Below the pieces are notes generated by a model. The model worked only from the letters and a program-made list of their open reading frames with translations, was not told the DNA's origin and ran no database searches. DNA of 64,000 nt from Chitinophagaceae bacterium BSSC1 (GTDB taxonomy: Bacteria > Bacteroidota > Bacteroidia > Chitinophagales > Chitinophagaceae): NCBI GenBank assembly GCA_002256435.1, contig NKJC01000002.1, forward strand, positions 291,996-355,995. The letters are read 5' to 3'. The position numbers and the translations under genes were made by a program. Positions 20,722 through 29,768 of the stretch are shown here, piece by piece; positions within the stretch are counted from its first letter, which is position 1, and each line of letters starts with the position of its first letter.

Positions 20722-21552
20722 ATGAAGAAACAATTTTTTGTAGGCAGCATGGCTTTATTGGTTTTGTTGACCGCTTGTAACAGTGGAAAGGACCAAAAAC
20801 CTACTACTGATTCAACCAAACCCGCAGAAGCCAAACTAGGACCAGGGTCTGCCATTAAATATGATAGTTCAAAAAGGTATGTTTTCCTTACTTGGGATGA
20901 CTCTCCGCAACCTCCAGGCACAGTGAATAGTAAGGCCATATTTCGTGAACAAGGCATTAAAGCTACTTTTTTTGCGGTTGGCTTTAACCAAGTGGGACCT
21001 TGGAAAAAAAGGATTATTGATTCCTTAAGAAATGACTATCCCCAGTTTCTATTGGCCAACCATAGCTTTAGCCATGGCTTTAATGACAAGTATAGCAAGT
21101 TTTATGCCCCTGCCAATACGGATAGTGCCTTAAATGACTTTATTAAGAATGAACAGTTGCTTAAAATCCCTGTTAAAATTATCCGTCTCCCAGGTAACAA
21201 TACTTGGGCCTCTAATGGTGATATTCAAGGCCAAAAAGCAACTACTCCCGTTGTTGTAAAACTAGATTCACTTGGTTATAAAATTGTTGGATGGGACATG
21301 GAATGGTCACAACAAGCCAAAGCCAAGGCGCCTAAGGAATCAGTAGATGAAATGATCAAGAAATTGAATCAGAAATTTGATGATGGTAGTACCAATCAAC
21401 CCAATATGATTGTTATTCTCTCTCATGACCGTTTATTTGAGAAAAAACAATACGCCGATTCTTTGACTAGATTCATCAATATACTCAAACAAGACAAACG
21501 TTATGTGTTTGAAACTATTGACCACTATCCAACCGTTCAGGCAAAAAAATAA
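20722..21552 (+). CDS. Polysaccharide deacetylase-family lipoprotein
   Basis: MKKQFFVGSMALLVLLTACNSG lipobox; RYVFLTWDDSPQPPGT, GIKATFFAVG, LLANHSFSHG (NodB-like). ATG 20722 preferred over TTG 20704. Confidence 0.85.
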   Translation: MKKQFFVGSMALLVLLTACNSGKDQKPTTDSTKPAEAKLGPGSAIKYDSSKRYVFLTWDDSPQPPGTVNSKAIFREQGIKATFFAVGFNQVGPWKKRIIDSLRNDYPQFLLANHSFSHGFNDKYSKFYAPANTDSALNDFIKNEQLLKIPVKIIRLPGNNTWASNGDIQGQKATTPVVVKLDSLGYKIVGWDMEWSQQAKAKAPKESVDEMIKKLNQKFDDGSTNQPNMIVILSHDRLFEKKQYADSLTRFINILKQDKRYVFETIDHYPTVQAKK

Positions 21553-21572
21553 TTCTAAATGCTAACCACTTT

Positions 21573-21614
21573 AAGGGTAAAACGAATAACTGTTCGTTTT
21601 ACCCTTGTTTTTTG
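21573..21614 (+). terminator. Rho-independent terminator
   Basis: Perfect 14-bp stem aagggtaaaacgaa / ttcgttttaccctt with 6-nt loop, then T-rich tail. Confidence 0.88.
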
Positions 21615-21713
21615 TATACCCAGCAAGGGTTTTAATGAATCATAAACCCTTACCTTCGCCACGCATTGGCCCACACCCAATGTAAAGAACTCAAAATCAC
21701 AAGCTGAACAAAC

Positions 21714-22691
21714 ATGACCTTGAATCCTACACGAATTGAAGTGATGCATTTTCTAGCACAGAAAATTGATAGTATCATTGAAGAATTCCTAAAACCCATA
21801 GACACAAATTGGCAACCTTCTGATTTTCTTCCTGAAAGTAATAACCCAGAATTTACAAAAGAGATCAAAGAAATTCAAGAACAGTGCAAAGCCCTTCCTT
21901 ATGATTATATGGCCATCTTGGTTGGTGATTTGATCACAGAAGAAGCACTTCCAACTTATGAAAGCTGGTTGATGGAAATTGATGGCATTAGCAAAGGTGA
22001 ACCGCAAGGTTGGAGTAAATGGGTTAGGATGTGGACAGCCGAAGAAAACAGACATGGTGATTTATTAAACAAATATATCTATCTATCTGGCCGAGTAAAT
22101 ATGCGCCAAATGGAAATTAGTACCCAACACTTAATTGCAGACGGAATGGAAATTGGCACTGCCAGAGACCCCTATCGCAATTTTGTTTACACTTCTTTCC
22201 AAGAAATGGCAACCAATATTTCTCATCGCAGAACTGCAACCATGGCAAAGAAACATGGCAACGAACAATTGTCAAAAATCTGCGGTGTAATTGCTGCAGA
22301 CGAAGCAAGACATGCAAAAGCCTATCGTTCATTTGTGACAAAAATCTTTGAAGTTGATCCAAGTGAAATGATGATTGCTTTAGAAGATATGATGCGTAAA
22401 AAAATTGTGATGCCAGCCCATTTTCTCCGCCAACAGGGAGAAAAAATTGGACAAAGCTGGTCACATTTTAGTGATGCTGCTCAAAGACTAGGAGTTTATA
22501 CAAGTATGGATTATACCAATATTTTAGAATCATTGGTAGAGGAATGGAATATTGGAAATATAACTGGTTTGAATGGTGCCGCTGAAAAAGGAAGAGATTA
22601 TCTAATGGGTTTGCCAGACCGATTCCGTAAAGTGGCTGAACGCAGTGGTATCAAAGCTCCTATTGACTATCAATTCAACTGGATATTATAA
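21714..22691 (+). CDS. Acyl-ACP desaturase (ferritin-like di-iron, stearoyl-ACP desaturase type)
   Basis: WTAEENRHGDLLNKYIYL and AADEARHAKAYRSFV di-iron motifs; LVGDLITEEALPTY. Confidence 0.93.
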   Translation: MTLNPTRIEVMHFLAQKIDSIIEEFLKPIDTNWQPSDFLPESNNPEFTKEIKEIQEQCKALPYDYMAILVGDLITEEALPTYESWLMEIDGISKGEPQGWSKWVRMWTAEENRHGDLLNKYIYLSGRVNMRQMEISTQHLIADGMEIGTARDPYRNFVYTSFQEMATNISHRRTATMAKKHGNEQLSKICGVIAADEARHAKAYRSFVTKIFEVDPSEMMIALEDMMRKKIVMPAHFLRQQGEKIGQSWSHFSDAAQRLGVYTSMDYTNILESLVEEWNIGNITGLNGAAEKGRDYLMGLPDRFRKVAERSGIKAPIDYQFNWIL

Positions 22692-22798
22692 ACAAGAAGA
22701 CGGTTTTTGACCAGCAACTTTCTGACACTTGGATTGGTACAGACTATCTAACCACTGACCAAGCTGCTCAAATAAATGATTATTTCAGAAAACATCCT

Positions 22799-23314
22799 TT
22801 GTTTTTCTGGAATGACATACACAATTGTGAAGACAGAGCTGAAGCCATTTCTATTTTGTTAACCCATTGGCAGATTCCACATTTTAAAGCTTGGGTATTT
22901 AGTGGTTACTTTCTCAATAGGAATATGGGGAGTTTAAAAAACAAATGGAATTACCATGTAGCTATTATGCTGCCTACGCTAGTAGGAACAGTTCCATCTG
23001 CCATGGTCCTTGACCCTACCCATTCAGATACTTTAGAAACAATTGAACACTGGGCAAATGCTGTTACACTAGATGCCCAAAGTCACCATTTAGTAAAACA
23101 GGGACATGTCTATATTTTTCCTGTTGGGCCAATTAGAAATGAAAACTGGCACCATCGCAATCGCCAAAATTACAAATGGACCATGCAGGGTTTAGCGGGC
23201 ATTAATGGCGTGAGTACAAAGGGAAAAGCCGCTGTAACTTTTAATAAATTTAAGATTGCTAGAACCATAAAGGCTTTTCAACTTCTACAAAGGAGTAAAC
23301 CATTCTCATTTTAA
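22799..23314 (+). CDS. Protein-glutaminase-like (papain/transglutaminase-fold) protein; frame is open upstream to 22667
   Basis: NCEDRAEAISILL (Cys), WNYHVAIMLP (His), MVLDPTHSDTLE (Asp); spacing Cys-43-His-19-Asp. TTG start in ORF track; coding-like extension IINKKTVFDQQLSDTWIGTDYLTTDQAAQINDYFRKHP upstream. Confidence 0.65.
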   Translation: MFFWNDIHNCEDRAEAISILLTHWQIPHFKAWVFSGYFLNRNMGSLKNKWNYHVAIMLPTLVGTVPSAMVLDPTHSDTLETIEHWANAVTLDAQSHHLVKQGHVYIFPVGPIRNENWHHRNRQNYKWTMQGLAGINGVSTKGKAAVTFNKFKIARTIKAFQLLQRSKPFSF

Positions 23315-23316
23315 AC

Positions 23317-24081
23317 TTATTGATGAGGCTTGTTCCAAACTTGATAAGGATACATGAGCCATTGATTAATTAACTGCAAAGAAATCATACACCTAAACAA
23401 TAAGGAAGGATAGACGGAAGTCTTTTTCTGTTTTACTCCTTTTAATATTGACTGAGCTACTTTTTGGGGTGATTGGGTAGGCCATGGAATCTTGGAAAGA
23501 TCTTGACCATTAAAAAAATCAGTTTTAGTTGCAATAGGATATACCAACATCAAATGACAGGCGGGATGATGTTCAAACCTAAAACAATCTGCAAATCGGT
23601 CTAGGGCTGCTTTAGTAGCCGCATACATGGCATAATTGGGCATGCCCGTTTTGGCCATGGCCGATGCCGTAATCACATAACTAAAGGGATGACCATTGGC
23701 TACTTGAAGTAGCTGATAAAGCCCTTCTAGTGGTGCCACAAGGTTTACCATCATCTGTGACTGTCTGGCTTTAAAATCTTGGGAACTAAAACTTCCATAT
23801 AATGCAATACCTGCATTTGCAAAAAACAAGTCAATGCGGCCTAACTTTTCCAATGCCATTGGCACTAAAGCTTGTATTTGATCTGCATTGGTTAAATCCA
23901 ATGTTAGGATTTGAACTTGCGTCTTGGAAGATGCCATTTCTTGCATCAACAGCTTTAACCCCTGCTCATCCTTATCAATGGCCAATACATGACAATGGTA
24001 CTGCGCTAATTCTTTCACAAGTGCTTTACCAATCCCTGATGCTGCACCAGTAATGACAATATGTTGTTGTTGAAATAACAC
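23317..24081 (-). CDS. SDR-family oxidoreductase
   Basis: HIVITGAASGIGKALVKELAQ, NAGIALYG, YAMYAATKAALDRF. GTG start at 24081 overlapping the upstream TAG (TAGTG) is more likely than 24135. Confidence 0.88.
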   Translation of the reverse strand: MLFQQQHIVITGAASGIGKALVKELAQYHCHVLAIDKDEQGLKLLMQEMASSKTQVQILTLDLTNADQIQALVPMALEKLGRIDLFFANAGIALYGSFSSQDFKARQSQMMVNLVAPLEGLYQLLQVANGHPFSYVITASAMAKTGMPNYAMYAATKAALDRFADCFRFEHHPACHLMLVYPIATKTDFFNGQDLSKIPWPTQSPQKVAQSILKGVKQKKTSVYPSLLFRCMISLQLINQWLMYPYQVWNKPHQ

Positions 24082-24809
24082 TATAAAAAAATAGGTTTTG
24101 GAAAAGCTAATGAAAAATCTGGTATATGCAAACAAGCCAGTCTTGTTTGTGTACCAATACTTGGAAAAAGTCCCTTCCCTGTAATTAAATCCTGGGGCGC
24201 TGATAAAATAGCTCTTCCACTTCCTTTTGGATGGGTAATATATTCTTTTGCGTTAAGAGGCTGAATAAATTGAAATGGCAAAAAAGCTGTACTTAATGGA
24301 AAACCAAATGACCTGTCTTTGAATTGGCAATTAAACAGCAGTTCTCCATTGCTAATCACTTTTGCAGAATTGATTCCCATTTCTAATTGCTCAAACTCAA
24401 ATTGAGCCAATTCTTTTGGGATGCCCCAATTTTCTCTGCCATTCATGACAGAGTCTAATGAGCTCACATAGATCTTAGAAATATGCCAGTAGTATTTTCC
24501 CTTATAATGAAACATACCTGGTATAAATAATAACTCTCCATATGGCCCTATAGGCGATGATTGGTAATTGACCAACATAACCATCCCTATATTCATCCAA
24601 AGAAAAGGTTTAAGCCCCTGCGCAATGCAACCTTCTTTCATTAAGAAATCATTGCTAAAGCGATATAGCATTAAATACCCCTCCCCTTTTAATTGCCAGG
24701 GTGCAGGGCTGCTCTGATATGGAGTACTAGCATCAAATTGCATCATTTGCAATGTAATACTTTGTGTTGGTTTTGCATTTAGAGGCCTTACTGTTTTAAA
24801 ATCTAGCAA
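24081..24809 (-). CDS. Acetoacetate decarboxylase-family protein
   Basis: YGELLFIPGMFHYKGKYYWHISKIYVSSLDSVMNGRENWGIPKELAQFEFE. Confidence 0.75.
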   Translation of the reverse strand: MLDFKTVRPLNAKPTQSITLQMMQFDASTPYQSSPAPWQLKGEGYLMLYRFSNDFLMKEGCIAQGLKPFLWMNIGMVMLVNYQSSPIGPYGELLFIPGMFHYKGKYYWHISKIYVSSLDSVMNGRENWGIPKELAQFEFEQLEMGINSAKVISNGELLFNCQFKDRSFGFPLSTAFLPFQFIQPLNAKEYITHPKGSGRAILSAPQDLITGKGLFPSIGTQTRLACLHIPDFSLAFPKPIFL

Positions 24810-24827
24810 GTACTTATCTTTACCATC

Positions 24828-25349
24828 ATGAATGAGCAGCTTACCATTGCTAGTGCTACCATAGCAGATATTCCAGATTTAGTTTTACTGGTCAATAGTG
24901 CCTATAGAGGGGATAGTTCAAAAAAAGGATGGACCACTGAAGCGGATCTATTAGATGGTGTTCGAGTAATACCAGAAACCCTATTGGAACAAATGAATAC
25001 CCCTGGCCAACATTTTTTAAAAGCCATCAACCATACTGGGGCCATCATTGGTTGTGTTTCACTTTTAGAAAAATCAAACAAAATCTATTTGGGAATGCTC
25101 ACTGTTGAACCCAATATTCAAGACGGGGGTATTGGTAAATTGTTAATGCAAGCTTCAGAAAAATTTACTCAATCACTTGGTATCACAGTCATTGAAATGA
25201 CCGTGATCAGTGTCCGTGCTGAATTAATTGCCTATTATGAACGCCGGGGCTATCGCCAAACAGGCGAAAAAAGGCCTTTCCCAAATGACCCAAAATTTGG
25301 CATTCAAAAACAGGCTTTGGAATTTATTGTAATGGAAAAAACACTCTAG
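24828..25349 (+). CDS. GNAT-family N-acetyltransferase
   Basis: IYLGMLTVEPNIQDGGIGKLLMQASE, VRAELIAYYERRGYRQTGEKRPFP. Confidence 0.92.
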   Translation: MNEQLTIASATIADIPDLVLLVNSAYRGDSSKKGWTTEADLLDGVRVIPETLLEQMNTPGQHFLKAINHTGAIIGCVSLLEKSNKIYLGMLTVEPNIQDGGIGKLLMQASEKFTQSLGITVIEMTVISVRAELIAYYERRGYRQTGEKRPFPNDPKFGIQKQALEFIVMEKTL

Positions 25350-25350
25350 C

Positions 25351-26268
25351 TTAATACCCCCATTTACGCATAATCTCAAAATCTGCTTTCATGGATTGAA
25401 GTGGTGTTAATTGCTGATAAGATTCTTGTTCTACCACAAAGTGAATGGTGCCTCCTGTTTTGCGGCCTTGATCAATGATTTCTTTTACGCCAACAACACC
25501 CTTACCCAAAACGGTGCTTTCGTAACCATCTTCCATTTCGCCTTTTGTGGCAGTTTTTATTTCATCTTTTACGTGCATTAATTCAAAACGACCTGGGTAT
25601 TGCTTTACTATTTCCAATGCCCTGCCTCCAGCACCATACATATTTCCAATATCTAATTGCTGAGCCACCAAGGATGGGTCAGTATGCTTTACCATAATAT
25701 CAAAGACTTTTTGGTTATTCAATTTGGTACTGAATTCAAAATTGTGGTTGTGGTATCCAAACTTCATTCCAGATTGCTTGCACAATTCTCCAGACTTATT
25801 AAACACTTCCATATAAGCCAAGAGCCCATCATAGGTTTTTCTAAGCTCTTCATCCAACCATGGGCTGATCACATACTGTTGACCAACAATGGCTGCGTCT
25901 TCTACCGTATATTTCCAAGAAGCTGTAAAATCCTTTTTAGCTTGATCCCAATGTGCCCTTTCCATTACTGTATGACCACTAGGCATTTTTAACCCCAAAT
26001 CATCCAATACTTTTTTAAACTCTTTTGCAGAATAACCATAGAATTTTCTATCTACATAATTGGCGTGCTCTACATTACGATAACCCATTGCAGACAATTG
26101 TTTCAAAGTTCCCAATGGATCCTTTTTCATGTCATCTCTAACAGAATAGAGTTGCACACCTAAAACAGAACTAGTTGCATAGTTGGCCAATAACTGATGA
26201 GGCATTGTAGCTGCGCCAGCTAATAAGAAACCAGTCTGGGTTAGAAATTTTCTTCTTGAGGCAAGCAT
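25351..26268 (-). CDS. Sugar phosphate isomerase/epimerase (TIM barrel, Tat/Sec signal)
   Basis: MLASRRKFLTQTGFLLAGAA signal; LGVQLYSVRDDMKKDPLGTLKQLSAMGYRNVE; FGYHNHNFEF; QQLDIGNM. Confidence 0.9.
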   Translation of the reverse strand: MLASRRKFLTQTGFLLAGAATMPHQLLANYATSSVLGVQLYSVRDDMKKDPLGTLKQLSAMGYRNVEHANYVDRKFYGYSAKEFKKVLDDLGLKMPSGHTVMERAHWDQAKKDFTASWKYTVEDAAIVGQQYVISPWLDEELRKTYDGLLAYMEVFNKSGELCKQSGMKFGYHNHNFEFSTKLNNQKVFDIMVKHTDPSLVAQQLDIGNMYGAGGRALEIVKQYPGRFELMHVKDEIKTATKGEMEDGYESTVLGKGVVGVKEIIDQGRKTGGTIHFVVEQESYQQLTPLQSMKADFEIMRKWGY

Positions 26269-26406
26269 ATCAAAGTTTTTACATTGTTTCCAAAATTCAC
26301 TCCTTAAACTTGTACAATTTAAGGAATCTTTTTAAAGCTTGCTACATTGGTTCAGTTAGCATATAGGAGCTTATAGGCTTTTTATCCTAGCCAATTACTA
26401 AGGCTT

Positions 26407-26414
26407 TATCTTTG
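26407..26414 (+). promoter_or_regulatory. -7 promoter element TATCTTTG
   Basis: Matches TAnnTTTG; ends 5 nt before ATG 26420. Confidence 0.5.
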
Positions 26415-26419
26415 CCTAG

Positions 26420-28273
26420 ATGAGCTATAGGAATACCATATATTCCCTAACAATTGTAATAATGACCATTTTCCTATATCCCTTCCAGGTTTATGGTCAG
26501 GAAAAAGCTGTATCCGATACTTTTTTTCTAGCCAAGAAAAAAGGGATTCTTGGAAAAATTGGAAAGAGTATTTCCATTAGTGGAGACATTCCTATATCGG
26601 CAGATTCTGGCGTTTTAAAAAACGAAGAAAGTTATGCCATATTCAAGGGTAAAATCATCCATCGCATTTTTATTCAAAAACCCGGATTCAATGGTACCGT
26701 AAATGATACTTCTAAACTCATAAAAAATATTTTCAATGATATAGGTAATCGCTTACACCCCAATACTTCAGACAAAATCATCAAAAGAAATTTATTCTTT
26801 AAAGAAAAGGACACGCTATATCCTGCGCTGGTGGCAGACAATGAACGCTTTTTACGTGATATCAGCTACCTGCAAGATGCCAGAATATTGGTTAGGCAAA
26901 ATGATTTATTCAAGGATCAAGTAGACGTAATTGTGGTTTGCAAAGACGTTTTCCCAGTTGGCGGCAGTGCCGATTTAGGGTCTACAAAATTGCTGAATTT
27001 TGAAATCAATGATGACAATATTGCGGGTACAGGTGATAGACTTGCTATTTCCAATATGATTGACCTAGACAGGAATCCCCATTATGGATTTGGTGCTTTA
27101 TTTTTAAAGCGCAACCTAATGGGAAGCTTTATAGATTTGAGTTGGGGATTTAGCAATATGATACCCACATTTAATAGTGGTCGTAGAGAAGAAAATGTAC
27201 TTTACTTTAAAGCCGAACTTCCCTTAGTCAGTCCCTATAGAAAATGGACTGGATCCTTTGAAACGGCTTTAAGGTATACATCAAATAGATATGTAAGCGA
27301 TTCTGTTTACCAATCAGATTTCAAATATCGCATGCGTGTTTTTGACGGTTGGATTGGTTATAATATTGGGGCAAAAAAAGAATTGTCTAATGCTGAAATC
27401 AAGAAACGTTTAAAACATCTTTTATCGCTCCGAGCCATTCATAGGAATTATGAAGCAATCCCCAAATATTATCAGACAAATTACAACAGCGACTATAGCA
27501 ATCTTTCTACCATTTTGGGGGCTTTGACCGTTTTTGAGCAAGACTACTACCATACCAATTACATTTATGGATTTGGTAGAAACGAGGACGTTCCCGAAGG
27601 TTTTTCCATGTCTTTGATTGGTGGATGGACTAACCGAAATGGCATTTCCCGTCCCTATCTTGGTTATGATTATCAACGAAACTATTTTACAAGGAAAAAG
27701 AACTATATCAATTATATCCTTCGGTTTGGTGGCTATTATGGTGACAATAGGTTGGAAGACCTGAGTTTCTTAACTGCTGTTGAAACTTTTACACGTTTGC
27801 GAAAATTGGGAGCAAGTAAATGGTTAATCAGGCATTTTTTAAGTGGTAGTTTAACCCAATTAATCAATACCAGGCTGAATGACCCATTAAGGCTTTCAAG
27901 TATTTATGGCATTCCTGATTTTAACAATATTAATACCAAAACTAGTACTAGGGCTACGCTTAATTGCGAATCTGTTTTTTACAATACTTGGAAATTTTTT
28001 GGATTTAATTTTGCACCATTTGCCTTTACCAACCTATCTTTCTTAAAGGAACAAGGACAACCCCTTACCAAGGCTGACCTTTATTCTGCCATTGGCACTG
28101 GCATTAGAACTAGGAATGAAAACCTGGTATTTGGAACCATGGAATTAAGAGCCGCCTATTATCCAAGAACTATTAATAATATGCCAGTTTGGAATATCAC
28201 ATTTAATACTTCTTTACAATACAAATACACCAGCAGTCTTGTTAAAAGACCCGATTTTGCAACTGTGAATTAA
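26420..28273 (+). CDS. Outer-membrane protein, single POTRA-like domain plus beta-barrel (Omp85-like)
   Basis: Signal peptide, IIHRIFIQKPGFNGTVNDTS...NERFLRDISYLQDARILVRQ...DQVDVIVVCKDVFPV (POTRA-like), then alternating aromatic barrel strands. Confidence 0.6.
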   Translation: MSYRNTIYSLTIVIMTIFLYPFQVYGQEKAVSDTFFLAKKKGILGKIGKSISISGDIPISADSGVLKNEESYAIFKGKIIHRIFIQKPGFNGTVNDTSKLIKNIFNDIGNRLHPNTSDKIIKRNLFFKEKDTLYPALVADNERFLRDISYLQDARILVRQNDLFKDQVDVIVVCKDVFPVGGSADLGSTKLLNFEINDDNIAGTGDRLAISNMIDLDRNPHYGFGALFLKRNLMGSFIDLSWGFSNMIPTFNSGRREENVLYFKAELPLVSPYRKWTGSFETALRYTSNRYVSDSVYQSDFKYRMRVFDGWIGYNIGAKKELSNAEIKKRLKHLLSLRAIHRNYEAIPKYYQTNYNSDYSNLSTILGALTVFEQDYYHTNYIYGFGRNEDVPEGFSMSLIGGWTNRNGISRPYLGYDYQRNYFTRKKNYINYILRFGGYYGDNRLEDLSFLTAVETFTRLRKLGASKWLIRHFLSGSLTQLINTRLNDPLRLSSIYGIPDFNNINTKTSTRATLNCESVFYNTWKFFGFNFAPFAFTNLSFLKEQGQPLTKADLYSAIGTGIRTRNENLVFGTMELRAAYYPRTINNMPVWNITFNTSLQYKYTSSLVKRPDFATVN

Positions 28274-28340
28274 GAACAGGCTTGCAAAAATGGTAATGCT
28301 GATTTTTTTTCATTAGTTTTCCGTTCTAACAAAACATCAT

Positions 28341-28856
28341 ATGAAAAAACTGATTCTACTATCCTCTTTTGCCCTTTTTATAGGACAAGCAATTATGGCA
28401 CAGGATGCAAAACCTAAACCAAGTCCTGCTGCAAAAGCAACAGAGACAATTGTTTCTGGTGCAACCATTACCATTGATTATGGTCAACCATCTGTAAAAG
28501 GCAGAACCATTGGAACCAATCTAGAACCCATGCCTGGTAAGGTTTGGAGAACTGGAGCCAATGATGCCACCGTTTTTGAAACTAGTAAGGATATCATGGT
28601 ACAAGGGCAAAAATTGACTGCTGGAAAATATGGTTTGTTTTCATTAGTCAATAATGGCGAATGGACCATTATTTTCAACAAGACTTTTAAACAATGGGGT
28701 GCTTTTCAATACAAGGAAGCTGATGACGCATTGCGTGTAAAAGCCAAGGCTGACAAAGCCCCTGAATTTCATGAAAAAATGAGCTTTGAAATAGCAAAAT
28801 CTGGTGAAATCACTTTGTTTTGGGGTGATCACCGAGTAGTTTTTCAAGCTAAATAA
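28341..28856 (+). CDS. DUF2911 domain-containing secreted protein
   Basis: ATITIDYGQPSVKGRTIGTNLEPMPGKVWRTGANDATVFETSKDIMVQGQKLTAGKYGLFS. Confidence 0.9.
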   Translation: MKKLILLSSFALFIGQAIMAQDAKPKPSPAAKATETIVSGATITIDYGQPSVKGRTIGTNLEPMPGKVWRTGANDATVFETSKDIMVQGQKLTAGKYGLFSLVNNGEWTIIFNKTFKQWGAFQYKEADDALRVKAKADKAPEFHEKMSFEIAKSGEITLFWGDHRVVFQAK

Positions 28857-28870
28857 TTACCTATTTTCTT

Positions 28871-28905
28871 AGAGAGCCCCGATAATTCGGGGCTCTCTTT
28901 TTTTT
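28871..28905 (+). terminator. Rho-independent terminator
   Basis: agagagccccga-taat-tcggggctctct plus T8. Confidence 0.92.
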
Positions 28906-28967
28906 GGGAATCCAACAATTAATAGCAAGCTTTGTTATAAGATTGCCAACTAGACCGGCTCAATCCT

Positions 28968-29768
28968 ATGGTACAAGCATATAATTTTTTAGCCAGTTGG
29001 CAATTGTTTCCTGAAAAATGTGATTTTCAACATGGCCTCTCCCCCAAAAGCGGTAATTATAAAATTGAGTCTATTAGAAATGGTCATGCATTAGGGATCA
29101 GCATTAATTGGGTTAGTCTAGAGAACCAAGCTTTTTATAGTCAGTATGAAATGATTCCTGACAATGTTCAAAGACCCATTGACAATCCAGATTTGGCTGA
29201 TACTATTCAAGCATCTATCTTAAATGCATCTACCATACAATGTACCTTTTTCAAAGCGGATCAAGCCATATTGGTGGTAACCCATGAGATCTTGCAGAAT
29301 GGTTATTTAAAAGTATCCCATCAAGGAGAGAATGAACAGGGGCAATCCTTTACCAATATTGAGATCTACCACAAACAAATGAGTGTGTTACCCTATGCCT
29401 CATCCGTGGGCAGTGTTGCCATTAGACCAACCAAAGAAGGTGTGATCAAACACAAAGCACTTTCTGCCATGGAAGAGCAAACCAATATGCAATTGGATCA
29501 GATTAGACAACAAATTGAGTTATTGGCCAAACAAGCCCAAGAAATCAGAAAAAGAAAGGAATTGAGTATGATGATCTATGAAGCCAAACTCAATTTCAAA
29601 CCCCAGATAGGACAGATCTATCACCTATATGAAAAAAGAGATGGCACGCATTTGCTTTCATTGGTAGCCCCACAAGAATGGGGTGGCTCTGGTCCGTTCA
29701 AACAATTTGTTTCAACAGTAAGACTATTGGCAGACCATACTTGGGTAGAATTGAATGAACCTATTTAA
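28968..29768 (+). CDS. DUF2452 domain protein with N-terminal lipocalin-like extension
   Basis: C-terminal QIRQQIELLAKQAQEIRKRKELSMMIYEAKLNFKPQIGQIYHLYEKRDGTHLLSLVAPQEWG (DUF2452-like); N-terminal ~150 aa beta-rich. Confidence 0.6.
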   Translation: MVQAYNFLASWQLFPEKCDFQHGLSPKSGNYKIESIRNGHALGISINWVSLENQAFYSQYEMIPDNVQRPIDNPDLADTIQASILNASTIQCTFFKADQAILVVTHEILQNGYLKVSHQGENEQGQSFTNIEIYHKQMSVLPYASSVGSVAIRPTKEGVIKHKALSAMEEQTNMQLDQIRQQIELLAKQAQEIRKRKELSMMIYEAKLNFKPQIGQIYHLYEKRDGTHLLSLVAPQEWGGSGPFKQFVSTVRLLADHTWVELNEPI

